Assembly: GCA_943331145.2 (NCBI GenBank)
Contig: CALQKL020000155.1
Span: 1 to 5,548 of the forward strand
Reading direction: 5' to 3'
Length of the DNA stretch: 5,548 bases
Source of the DNA: Chitinophaga pinensis
Lineage (GTDB): Bacteria > Bacteroidota > Bacteroidia > Chitinophagales > Chitinophagaceae
This document shows positions 1-5,283 of the stretch, piece by piece. A model generated the notes under the pieces. The model was given only the letters and a program-made list of their open reading frames with translations, did not search any database and was not told the origin of the DNA. The position numbers and the translations under genes were made by a program. The number at the start of each line of letters is the position of its first letter. Position 1 is the first letter of the stretch.

Positions 1-276
1 ATTTGCAAAATCTACTTCTACCTCTCCCAATAAATTTTTAAGATGAGCAACCAAATGTTTCAGTGAATACTTATCTGTAGGTCCGTCTTTTGGTCTGCCC
101 AAATGACTCATTAAAATTACACTCCCGCCATCCAACAATATTTTTTTAATCGTTGGAATGGTAGCCGTCATTCTAGTATCATCCGTAATATCAAACTGAT
201 CATTTAACGGAACGTTGAAATCTACACGAATAAGTGCTTTTTTATTGGAGAAATTGTAATTTGAAAAGATCGACAT
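1..276 (-). CDS. pgk: Phosphoglycerate kinase, N-terminal part (cut by window edge)
   Basis: The gene starts at an ATG at 276-274 and stays open for 92 codons to the left edge, so about a quarter of a normal ~400-residue enzyme is visible. PGK transfers the acyl phosphate of 1,3-bisphosphoglycerate to ADP in cytoplasmic glycolysis, and works in reverse in gluconeogenesis. The visible part is the start of the N-terminal, 3-phosphoglycerate-binding domain. It shows the family signature RVDFNVPL (residues 17-24, with D19 and N21), TDDTR (31-35, R35) and SHLGRPK (57-63, H58 and R61). In the family these residues line the basic patch that holds the substrate. The start is well placed: translation begins a few residues before the first beta strand, and the leader is A-rich without a Shine-Dalgarno site. 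The gene lies 93 bp downstream of gap on the same strand. I see no TAnnTTTG promoter in the spacer, so co-transcription with gap is inferred. Confidence 0.96.
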   Translation of the reverse strand, partial: MSIFSNYNFSNKKALIRVDFNVPLNDQFDITDDTRMTATIPTIKKILLDGGSVILMSHLGRPKDGPTDKYSLKHLVAHLKNLLGEVEVDFAN

Positions 277-288
277 TTTTTATTAGGC

Positions 289-323
289 GTTTATTGTTTG
301 TTGTGTATTGTTTGTTGTTGGAA
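289..323. repeat. Degenerate heptamer tandem repeat in the gap-pgk spacer
   Basis: Five consecutive 7-bp units read on the plus strand as GTTTATT, GTTTGTT, GTGTATT, GTTTGTT and GTTGGAA. On the transcribed minus strand the array is A/C-rich and low in G (AACAAAC-like units) and lies directly before the pgk start codon. It would therefore form a largely unstructured leader for pgk. The units belong to the same loose family as the heptamers at 5287-5335, in the opposite orientation. Confidence 0.7.
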
Positions 324-333
324 CTGCCAACAA
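315..333 (-). other. Small perfect hairpin in the gap-pgk spacer
   Basis: TTGTTGG at 315-321 is perfectly complementary to CCAACAA at 327-333, with a 5-nt loop. In the minus-strand gap-pgk transcript this is a 7-bp stem about 40 nt before the pgk start. No T-run follows it on either strand, so it is not a canonical intrinsic terminator. A role in mRNA processing, stability or differential expression of gap and pgk is possible but unproven. Confidence 0.5.
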
Positions 334-353
334 GAATCAAGTATCTATTTTTT

Positions 354-374
354 GTTTAGTGATTGTTGTTTATT
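354..374. repeat. Second short heptamer repeat at the gap stop codon
   Basis: Three 7-bp units, GTTTAGT, GATTGTT and GTTTATT, run in the same orientation as those at 289-323. The last unit contains the gap stop codon (TAA on the minus strand, 372-370). The repeat family therefore begins exactly where coding constraint ends. Confidence 0.5.
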
Positions 375-1383
375 TCGAAATTAATCCTGCAAAATATTTT
401 ACGGTACGAACCAATTGAGACACATAGCTCATTTCGTTATCGTACCAGCTAACTGTTTTTACCATTTGCTTATCTCCCACAGACATAACTTTAGTTTGTG
501 TAGCATCAAATAAAGAACCATAATGAGTACCAATAACATCGCTGCTTACAATTTCATCTTCGTTATAACCAAAGCTTTCGTTGCTAGCAGCTTTCATAGC
601 TGCATTGATAGCTTCTGTAGTTGCTGGCTTTTCTAAAATAGAATATAATTCAGTTACAGAACCTGTAATTACTGGAATTCTTTGTGCACCACCATCAAGT
701 TTACCTTTTAATTCTGGCAATACTAAACCAATTGCTTTTGCAGCGCCTGTACTGTTTGGTACAATGTTAGCTGCTGCAGCTCTAGCTCTGCGAAGGTCTC
801 CTTTTGGATGAGGCGCATCCAATGTATTTTGATCATTTGTATAAGCATGAATTGTACTCATAATTCCAGTAACAATTCCAAAATTATCGTTCAACGCTTT
901 TGCCATTGGCGCCAAGCAATTTGTAGTACAACTTGCACAGCTGATAATGGTTTCGCTACCATCAAGAATAGCATGATTTACATTATAAACAACCGTTTTC
1001 AAATCTCCTGTAGCAGGAGCAGAAATTACGACTCTTTTTGCACCGGCTGTTAAATGTGCTTCAGCCTTAGCTTTGTCGGTAAAAAATCCAGTGCTTTCAA
1101 TTACTACATCTACATCATGAGCTCCCCAAGGAATTTGAGCAGGATCTTTTTGAGCGTATATTTTTACTTCATGACCATTAACAACGATTGCGTTTTCGGT
1201 ATGTGTAACTTTTTCTGAAAATCTACCTTGGGCACTATCATATTTTAATAAATGAGCAAGTACTTCAGGACTAGTTAAATCATTTATGGCAACAACATCT
1301 ACCCCTTCCATGTTAAAAATCTGACGAAAAACTAGACGGCCAATTCTACCGAAACCATTAATGGCAACTTTTACTGTACTCAT
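370..1383 (-). CDS. gap: Glyceraldehyde-3-phosphate dehydrogenase, type I, NAD-dependent
   Basis: A complete 337-residue enzyme, the usual length for the family. It oxidises and phosphorylates glyceraldehyde-3-phosphate to 1,3-bisphosphoglycerate with NAD in the cytoplasm, feeding the product of the next gene, pgk. The N-terminal Rossmann fold is marked by INGFGRIGR (residues 8-16), and D35 in AINDLT is the acidic residue that favours NAD over NADP. The catalytic motif SCTTNC covers 151-156 with nucleophile C152, and its partner H179 lies in STIHAYT. The S-loop segment LDAPHPKGDLRRAR (188-201) keeps the proline after the variable position, again typical of NAD-specific forms. The C-terminal signature WYDNEMSY (313-320) is intact. 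The ATG at 1383 aligns with the family start and follows an A/T-rich leader downstream of a TAnnTTTG promoter element. No catalytic residue is missing. A cytosolic glycolytic role is strongly supported by the pgk neighbour. Confidence 0.98.
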   Translation of the reverse strand: MSTVKVAINGFGRIGRLVFRQIFNMEGVDVVAINDLTSPEVLAHLLKYDSAQGRFSEKVTHTENAIVVNGHEVKIYAQKDPAQIPWGAHDVDVVIESTGFFTDKAKAEAHLTAGAKRVVISAPATGDLKTVVYNVNHAILDGSETIISCASCTTNCLAPMAKALNDNFGIVTGIMSTIHAYTNDQNTLDAPHPKGDLRRARAAAANIVPNSTGAAKAIGLVLPELKGKLDGGAQRIPVITGSVTELYSILEKPATTEAINAAMKAASNESFGYNEDEIVSSDVIGTHYGSLFDATQTKVMSVGDKQMVKTVSWYDNEMSYVSQLVRTVKYFAGLISK

Positions 1384-1424
1384 AATAAATTTTTATACGT
1401 TTTAAAATATATTTTTTGACTCGG

Positions 1425-1432
1425 CAAATTTA
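1425..1432 (-). promoter_or_regulatory. Probable gap promoter, -7 element TAAATTTG
   Basis: The minus strand reads TAAATTTG, an exact match to the Bacteroidota -7 consensus TAnnTTTG, about 40 bp upstream of the gap start codon. A T-rich tract (TTTT, about 16 bp further upstream) lies in the -33 region, but a clear TTG is absent. The predicted leader is about 35 nt. Confidence 0.6.
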
Positions 1433-1550
1433 CGATTAGCGCATTAATAAAACTAGATTTTATTTTTTATGCGGGAAATGATTTTTGGGGAATTCTTGTC
1501 CGAAAAAATAATTTGATTTAATCAGTCCTTGAAACAGATCGAAAGCAAAG

Positions 1551-1602
1551 AAAAAAGTCAGAACTCCATGATCGCTCTCGCGCTCATTTTCGTTCTGACT
1601 TT
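1551..1602 (-). terminator. Intrinsic terminator of the tRNA gene
   Basis: On the minus strand, just after the tRNA 3' end at 1606, the arms AAAGTCAGAAC and GTTCTGACTTT (plus-strand 1592-1602 and 1554-1564) form a perfect 11-bp stem. It runs straight into a T-run (plus-strand A tract 1551-1556). The 27-nt apical region is not a plain loop: 1568-1575 and 1580-1587 form an inner 8-bp stem with one mismatch and a 4-nt loop. On the plus strand no T-run follows, so termination is directional for the tRNA and shields gap from read-through. Confidence 0.85.
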
Positions 1603-1605
1603 CTG

Positions 1606-1679
1606 TACCGGGGAGCAGACTTGAACTGCCGACCTCAGGGTTATGAATCCTGTGCTCTAACCAGCTGAGCTACCCCGGC
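1606..1679 (-). tRNA. tRNA-Met (anticodon CAU), probably elongator
   Basis: A 74-nt cloverleaf. Acceptor arms GCCGGGG and CCCCGGT pair with one G-U at the first position, and the discriminator base is A. The D-arm is GCTC/GAGC and the T-arm GGCAG/CTGCT with loop TTCAAGT. The anticodon CAT is at plus-strand 1645-1643 in loop TTCATAA. The initiator hallmarks, a mismatched first acceptor pair and three consecutive G-C pairs in the anticodon stem, are not met. The alternative is tRNA-Ile2, whose CAU is modified to lysidine. Its typical C4-G69 and C5-G68 pairs are absent here (G4-C69, G5-C68), so elongator Met is favoured. CCA is not encoded and must be added by the nucleotidyltransferase. The closing pair of the anticodon stem (31-39) is an A-C mismatch. 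Confidence 0.93.
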
Positions 1680-1698
1680 ATCCTTGGTTAAAGGGTGG

Positions 1699-1706
1699 CA
1701 AATGTA
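1699..1706 (-). promoter_or_regulatory. Probable tRNA promoter, -7 element TACATTTG
   Basis: The minus strand reads TACATTTG, an exact TAnnTTTG match 19 bp upstream of the tRNA 5' end. Transcription starting about 7 bp downstream would leave a short leader for RNase P to remove. The -33 region is T-rich (TTTTTC) but has no TTG at the right distance. Confidence 0.6.
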
Positions 1707-1765
1707 TAAAATATTGTCTACTTGAAAAAGAAATTAATCAACAATAATTAAAAAATCATTTTTTT

Positions 1766-2329
1766 CTAGCTGATTCTTGCTTTCCAAGGTACTTCTGGAG
1801 CCGAAAGCAAATGGCCTATATATCTAGATAGCACAAATAAATAATCACTTAACCTGTTCAAATATTTTATCACCAAGGTATCTACAAATATTTTTTCTTC
1901 TTGCATGAATACACAGATTCTTTCTGCCCTTCTACACACACATCTGCATACATGTAATGTAGATATAGCTTGATGCCCGCCTGGTAATATAAACGACTTC
2001 ATAGGTGGTAATTCCATATTCATTACATCTATTTCTGATTCTAATAATAACACATCCGATTCTTTTAAATCTGGAATTTTCATTAGTGGCTCCTTATCAG
2101 GGTCGCATGCCAATGACGAACCAATGGTAAATAATCGATCCTGAATTTCTTTCAACATTTTATTGCTATGCTCATGTTGTATCAAATCATTAGCCAACCC
2201 TATAAATGAATTCAACTCATCCACAGTACCATAACTTTCAATTCTGATATGACTTTTTGGGACTTTTGTACCGCCTATCAAACTGGTTGTTCCCAAATCG
2301 CCAGTTTTAGTGTAAATTTTTAATGACAT
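1766..2329 (-). CDS. pduO: Corrinoid (cob(I)alamin) adenosyltransferase, PduO type
   Basis: A 187-residue protein of the PduO/MMAB family, close to the usual 180-200 residues. It transfers the adenosyl group of ATP to the cobalt of cob(I)alamin, giving coenzyme B12. Visible motifs are the N-terminal ATP-binding segment KIYTKTGDLGTTSLIGG (4-20), YGTVDELNSFIG (33-44), SFILPGG (112-118) with F113 at the position that in Lactobacillus PduO helps displace the lower axial ligand, RRAER (133-137), and LNRLSDYLF (157-165). No B12-biosynthesis genes are present in the window. The likely use is therefore activating salvaged cobalamin for a mutase or reductase encoded elsewhere, which is inference. The gene lies 39 bp downstream of the ABC ATPase gene on the same strand and is probably the last gene of a gatC-led operon. 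The ATG at 2329 matches the family start. Three cysteines (C128, C130, C132) precede the RRAER motif. The pathway name cobA/cobO is sometimes applied, but this is not the CobA fold. Confidence 0.94.
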   Translation of the reverse strand: MSLKIYTKTGDLGTTSLIGGTKVPKSHIRIESYGTVDELNSFIGLANDLIQHEHSNKMLKEIQDRLFTIGSSLACDPDKEPLMKIPDLKESDVLLLESEIDVMNMELPPMKSFILPGGHQAISTLHVCRCVCRRAERICVFMQEEKIFVDTLVIKYLNRLSDYLFVLSRYIGHLLSAPEVPWKARIS

Positions 2330-2368
2330 CTATTTTTTTTATACCGAACAAATTTTAACTGAAATAGT

Positions 2369-3082
2369 TTAAAGATTTTCCAAAATCACGGAAGGATTTG
2401 AATTTAATCGGTCTGTTTCTATCAAACCGTCTTTTAATCGAATTACGCGATGGGCGAAATTAGAAATATCTTCTTCATGGGTTACCAACACAACCGTATT
2501 CCCATCTTTATGAATCTTTCCTAAAATTTCCATGATTTCATGCGAAGTTTTGGAATCAAGATTTCCTGTTGGCTCATCCGCCAATATTATCGAAGGATCA
2601 TTGATTAAAGCCCGGGCAATGGCTACACGCTGACACTGACCACCACTTAACTCGTTGGGTTTGTGATGCATCCTATCTTCCAATCTAACTTTTGTTAATA
2701 CCGCATGCGCACGCTCGATTCTTTCTTTTTTTGAAACACCGCTATATACCAATGGTAAAGCCACATTTTCAGCAGCTGTTAATCGAGGAAGTAAATTGAA
2801 TTGTTGAAATACAAACCCAATTTCTTTATTGCGCACTGCCGCCAATTCATCATCATGCATTCTACTCACATCTTTTCCATTCAATACATATTTTCCGCCT
2901 GTTGGTGAATCCAAACAACCCAAAATATTCATCAACGTTGATTTCCCCGAACCACTTGGACCCATTAAAGCCACGTACTCATTACGATTGATATCCATAG
3001 AAATCCCTTTCAATACAGGAAGCTCCTGCTTTCCTAAAAAATAACTTTTTAATATATTTTCTAAATGAAGAATTGAATCCAT
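2369..3082 (-). CDS. ABC transporter ATP-binding protein, MacB/LolD family
   Basis: A complete 237-residue nucleotide-binding subunit. It shows Walker A GPSGSGKST (41-49) with the family-typical run into LMNILGCLD, the Q-loop in FVFQQFNLLP (90-99), signature LSGGQ (145-149), Walker B IILADEP (165-171), D-loop GNLD (173-176) and the switch histidine H202 in VTHE. This pattern is that of the MacB/LolD/FtsE-like group. These proteins power a membrane partner by mechanotransmission, for example in lipoprotein release, peptide or antibiotic efflux, or cell-division signalling. No permease or periplasmic partner is in the window, so the substrate cannot be named. FtsE itself is less likely, because ftsX would be expected next door. 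The start at 3082 lies only 5 bp after the gatC stop, which indicates translational coupling. After the signature the usual glutamine is replaced by cysteine (LSGGQC, C150), a mild variant outside the catalytic core. Confidence 0.93.
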   Translation of the reverse strand: MDSILHLENILKSYFLGKQELPVLKGISMDINRNEYVALMGPSGSGKSTLMNILGCLDSPTGGKYVLNGKDVSRMHDDELAAVRNKEIGFVFQQFNLLPRLTAAENVALPLVYSGVSKKERIERAHAVLTKVRLEDRMHHKPNELSGGQCQRVAIARALINDPSIILADEPTGNLDSKTSHEIMEILGKIHKDGNTVVLVTHEEDISNFAHRVIRLKDGLIETDRLNSNPSVILENL

Positions 3083-3087
3083 AATTG

Positions 3088-3378
3088 TTATTTGTTAATC
3101 ACTTTTGGAACCAAGAAAAATTGTTCGTTTTTGTTATTGGCGTTGCATAAAGCTTGTTGTGCAGAAAAATTACCAGCAACCTCATCTTTTCTAAATACAT
3201 CGGATTGATTGGAAATATGCATTAATGGCTCAATACCTTCAGTATCCACTTTGTTTAATTTTTCTACAAAATCCAACATTTTCTGCAATTCAATTTGAAG
3301 ATTTAATTTCTCTTGGTCATCAAATTCCAATTTAGACAATGCACTTAATTTATCTATAGTGGCCATATTTATTTCCAT
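3088..3378 (-). CDS. gatC: Asp/Glu-tRNA(Asn/Gln) amidotransferase subunit C
   Basis: From the ATG at 3378 the product has 96 residues, the normal GatC length. GatC is the small scaffold subunit that clamps GatA to GatB. The GatCAB complex amidates misacylated Glu-tRNA(Gln) and/or Asp-tRNA(Asn) in the cytoplasm. Family features are the N-terminal helix with IDKLSALSKLEF, the segment MLDFVEKLNKVDTEGIEPL, and the C-terminal EQFFLVPKVI. The open frame extends upstream to 3438, but the extra 20 residues (start MNNSKINIRF) have no counterpart in the family. A probable -7 promoter element at 3383-3390 also lies inside that extension. A further in-frame ATG at 3366 is possible (92 residues). gatA and gatB are not adjacent, as is common in this phylum. 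It is the first gene of a tight unit with the ABC ATPase gene. Confidence 0.92.
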   Translation of the reverse strand: MEINMATIDKLSALSKLEFDDQEKLNLQIELQKMLDFVEKLNKVDTEGIEPLMHISNQSDVFRKDEVAGNFSAQQALCNANNKNEQFFLVPKVINK

Positions 3379-3382
3379 AAAA

Positions 3383-3390
3383 CAAATGTA
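3383..3390 (-). promoter_or_regulatory. Probable gatC operon promoter, -7 element TACATTTG
   Basis: The minus strand reads TACATTTG, an exact TAnnTTTG match ending 5 bp before the preferred gatC ATG at 3378. The -33 region is T-rich (GGTTTT, about 17 bp upstream) without a TTG. Transcription would begin almost at the start codon, giving a leaderless or nearly leaderless mRNA, or would favour the ATG at 3366. Confidence 0.5.
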
Positions 3391-3396
3391 TTGTTT

Positions 3397-3428
3397 TTGA
3401 ATGATAGAAAACCTGATATTTATTTTTG
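3397..3428 (+). promoter_or_regulatory. Probable trpS promoter (TTG - 21 bp - TATTTTTG)
   Basis: TTG at 3397-3399 and an exact TAnnTTTG element (TATTTTTG) at 3421-3428 are separated by 21 bp, inside the range described for Bacteroidota promoters. The predicted start near 3435 gives a leader of about 60 nt to trpS. The leader has no ATG, so there is no leader-peptide ORF, and it shows no T-box-like structure. Confidence 0.6.
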
Positions 3429-3497
3429 AATTATTCAATAGTAATTCTATTATAAAACTACAATCGTTATCTTCGTTGCCTTAAAAATTAGAATAAA

Positions 3498-4508
3498 ATG
3501 TCTGCGATTATTCCTTCAAATATTGTTATGAGTGGCATTCGGCCAACTGGGATGGTTCATCTGGGAAATTATTTTGGCGCCATCAGAAACTATGTGAAAA
3601 TGCAAGATGAATTTGAATGCTATTTCATGGTTGCCGATTTGCATTCGTTAACCACCCATCCCGAAACTGCCGAATTAAAAAGAAACGTTAGAAGAGTACT
3701 TGCAGAAAATATCGCATGTGGTTTAGATCCCAATAAAGCCACCTTTTACTGCCAAAGTCATGTGTATGAAACAGGTGAATTATATCTGTATCTGAATATG
3801 CTTGCATACAAAGGCGAACTCGAAAAAACAGTAACATTTAAAGATAAAGCCAGACAACATCCCGAAAATATAAATGCGGGTTTACTTACCTATCCTGTAC
3901 TACAAACTGCAGATATTATCATGCATCGTGCAAGTCTTGTACCTGTAGGAAAAGATCAAGAACAGCATTTGGAAATGGCTCGAAATTTTGTGGTGAGATT
4001 CAATCATCGATATGGCGAAATTTTTCCAGAACCAAGGGCTTTCAACTACAATCAAGAATTGATAAAAGTGCCTGGCTTAGATGGTTCTGGCAAAATGAGC
4101 AAAAGCGAAAACAATATGTCTACGCTTTATTTTGCAGATGATAATGAGACCATTAAAAAGAAAGTAATGAAGGCACTTACAGATGGTGGACCAACAGAAA
4201 TGAATTCGAAAAAACCTGATTATATCGAAAACATTTTTGCATTAATGAAATTGGTTTGTAAAGATGATGTAATAGAAAAATTTGAATCTGATTTCAACAA
4301 TTGCACCATCAGATACGGTGATTTGAAAAAACAATTGGCCGAGGATATGATTAATTTCATTGCGCCAATTCGTGAAAAAACAAATGACATTCTTGCAAAT
4401 GATGCTTTTCTTGTTGAAGTGATGGAAAAAGGTGCAAATAAGGCAAGAGAAAGTGCAAGAAAAACCATGGATTTGGTTAGAAATGCTATGGGACTAAATT
4501 ATTTTTAA
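3498..4508 (+). CDS. trpS: Tryptophanyl-tRNA synthetase
   Basis: A complete 336-residue class I aminoacyl-tRNA synthetase, the usual bacterial TrpRS length. It activates tryptophan with ATP and charges tRNA(Trp) in the cytoplasm. The HIGH-type motif appears as GIRPTGMVHLGNYFG (13-27, HLGN at 21-24). The tryptophan pocket includes YPVLQTADI (132-140), with D139 matching the aspartate that contacts the indole nitrogen in Bacillus TrpRS. VGKDQEQHLE (150-159) and the ATP-binding KMSKS loop GKMSKSE (198-204) are intact. The C-terminal half is helical and contains the anticodon-recognition region. The ATG at 3498 is chosen because it lies just before the conserved N-terminal strand and follows an A-rich leader (AATAAA) without a Shine-Dalgarno site. 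The gene is divergent from gatC and followed 74 bp later by the kinase gene on the same strand. No terminator is visible between them. Confidence 0.98.
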   Translation: MSAIIPSNIVMSGIRPTGMVHLGNYFGAIRNYVKMQDEFECYFMVADLHSLTTHPETAELKRNVRRVLAENIACGLDPNKATFYCQSHVYETGELYLYLNMLAYKGELEKTVTFKDKARQHPENINAGLLTYPVLQTADIIMHRASLVPVGKDQEQHLEMARNFVVRFNHRYGEIFPEPRAFNYNQELIKVPGLDGSGKMSKSENNMSTLYFADDNETIKKKVMKALTDGGPTEMNSKKPDYIENIFALMKLVCKDDVIEKFESDFNNCTIRYGDLKKQLAEDMINFIAPIREKTNDILANDAFLVEVMEKGANKARESARKTMDLVRNAMGLNYF

Positions 4509-4527
4509 TTCAATTTTAAAAAACCGA

Positions 4528-4556
4528 TTGTAATGGATTTTTATTCAATACTTTCG
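4528..4556 (+). promoter_or_regulatory. Weak candidate promoter before the kinase gene
   Basis: TTG at 4528-4530 and TACTTTCG at 4549-4556 (one mismatch to TAnnTTTG) are spaced by 18 bp. The kinase start codon lies 26 bp downstream. It may add transcription to read-through from trpS. The imperfect -7 element keeps confidence low. Confidence 0.3.
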
Positions 4557-4582
4557 TAACCATGTAAATTATAATTCCAATT

Positions 4583-5218
4583 ATGGCCAAGTTAAAAAAG
4601 CCGAAACATATTGCTATAGCTGGCAATATTGGCGCAGGAAAAACCACACTTACTGAAATGTTGAGCAAACATTACAAATGGATTCCTCAATTTGAAGATG
4701 TAGATCAAAATCCATATTTAAATGACTTTTATGAAGACATGCCAAGATGGAGTTTCAATCTTCAGATTTTCTTTTTAAACAGCAGATTAAATCAACTACT
4801 GGAAATTCAAAGTGGAACAGAAACGGTAATCCAAGACAGAACCATTTTTGAAGATGCTCAAATTTTCGCGCCGAATTTACACGATATGGGCCTGATGGGT
4901 AAAAGAGATTTTGAAAATTATTATCAGTTTTTTGAAACTTTAAAAAAGATGGTAAAACCACCAGATCTTTTAATTTACCTAAAAGCATCAGTACCTACTT
5001 TGGTTGGACAAATTCAAAAAAGAGGCAGAGAGTATGAAGAAAATATCCGATTAGATTATTTGAGAAAATTGAATGACTTATACAACAATTGGATTGATAA
5101 TTATAAAGATGGCGCATTGTTAATCATTGATGCAGACAATAACAAATTTGCAGAAAATGAAGAGCACTTTGGCGAAATCATTTCTAAAGTAGATGCGACG
5201 TTGTTTGGGTTGTTCTAG
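4583..5218 (+). CDS. Deoxynucleoside kinase (dNK/dGK-dAK family)
   Basis: A complete 211-residue kinase of the deoxynucleoside kinase family, which phosphorylates deoxyribonucleosides to their 5'-monophosphates for dNTP salvage in the cytoplasm. The P-loop is GNIGAGKTT (14-22). The substrate-side segment PRWSFNLQIFFLNSR (54-68) carries W56 and Q61, matching residues that stack on and hydrogen-bond the base in this family. DRT (85-87), followed by IFEDAQIF, is the DRS-type catalytic motif. The arginine-rich lid is QKRGREYE (145-152). The C-terminal LFGLF ending is family-like, so the protein is not truncated. The sequence alone does not decide between deoxyguanosine, deoxyadenosine, deoxycytidine or broad specificity. 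The ATG at 4583 is the only start that keeps the P-loop at its normal distance; an ATG at 4562 is followed at once by a stop. It probably belongs to a trpS transcription unit. Its TAG stop lies inside a 9-bp unit that begins the repeat array downstream. Confidence 0.95.
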   Translation: MAKLKKPKHIAIAGNIGAGKTTLTEMLSKHYKWIPQFEDVDQNPYLNDFYEDMPRWSFNLQIFFLNSRLNQLLEIQSGTETVIQDRTIFEDAQIFAPNLHDMGLMGKRDFENYYQFFETLKKMVKPPDLLIYLKASVPTLVGQIQKRGREYEENIRLDYLRKLNDLYNNWIDNYKDGALLIIDADNNKFAENEEHFGEIISKVDATLFGLF

Positions 5219-5283
5219 AGGTTTGAGAAGTTTGAGAAGTTTGAGAGGTTTGAGAAGTTTATGAGGTTCAATAGGTTGAAAAC
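5212..5283. repeat. Tandem 9-bp repeat, consensus GTTTGAGAA
   Basis: Seven units in perfect 9-bp phase start at 5221, 5230, 5239, 5248, 5257, 5266 and 5275. The first four are GTTTGAGAA or GTTTGAGAG and the last three degenerate (GTTTATGAG, GTTCAATAG, GTTGAAAAC). A further unit-like segment GTTCTAGAG at 5212-5220 contains the kinase stop codon and matches 7 of 9 bases. The plus strand from 5216 to 5268 contains no C. Confidence 0.92.

Noticed and set aside
581..1053. Two plus-strand open frames (581-811 and 808-1053)
   Set aside because: They lie antisense within gap, whose product is fully conserved and intact, and the translations resemble no family I know.
1436..1447. Near-palindrome TTAGCGCATTAA upstream of gap as an operator
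   Set aside because: Only 8 of 12 positions are symmetric, and there is no second copy or known regulator site to support it.
2829..3044. Plus-strand open frame of 71 codons
   Set aside because: It is antisense to the Walker A half of the ABC ATPase gene, with no promoter or recognisable protein features.
3379..3438. 20-residue N-terminal extension of gatC
   Set aside because: The extension has no family counterpart and contains the probable promoter element; the 96-residue form from 3378 aligns end to end with GatC.
3437..3451. Inverted repeat AATAG/CTATT in the trpS leader as a tryptophan attenuator
   Set aside because: It is only 5 bp of mostly A-T pairs, has no T-run or competing stem, and the leader has no ATG for a leader peptide.
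4220..4988. Minus-strand open frames inside trpS (4220-4468) and the kinase gene (4755-4988)
   Set aside because: Both are antisense to well-conserved coding sequence and look like chance open frames in AT-rich DNA.
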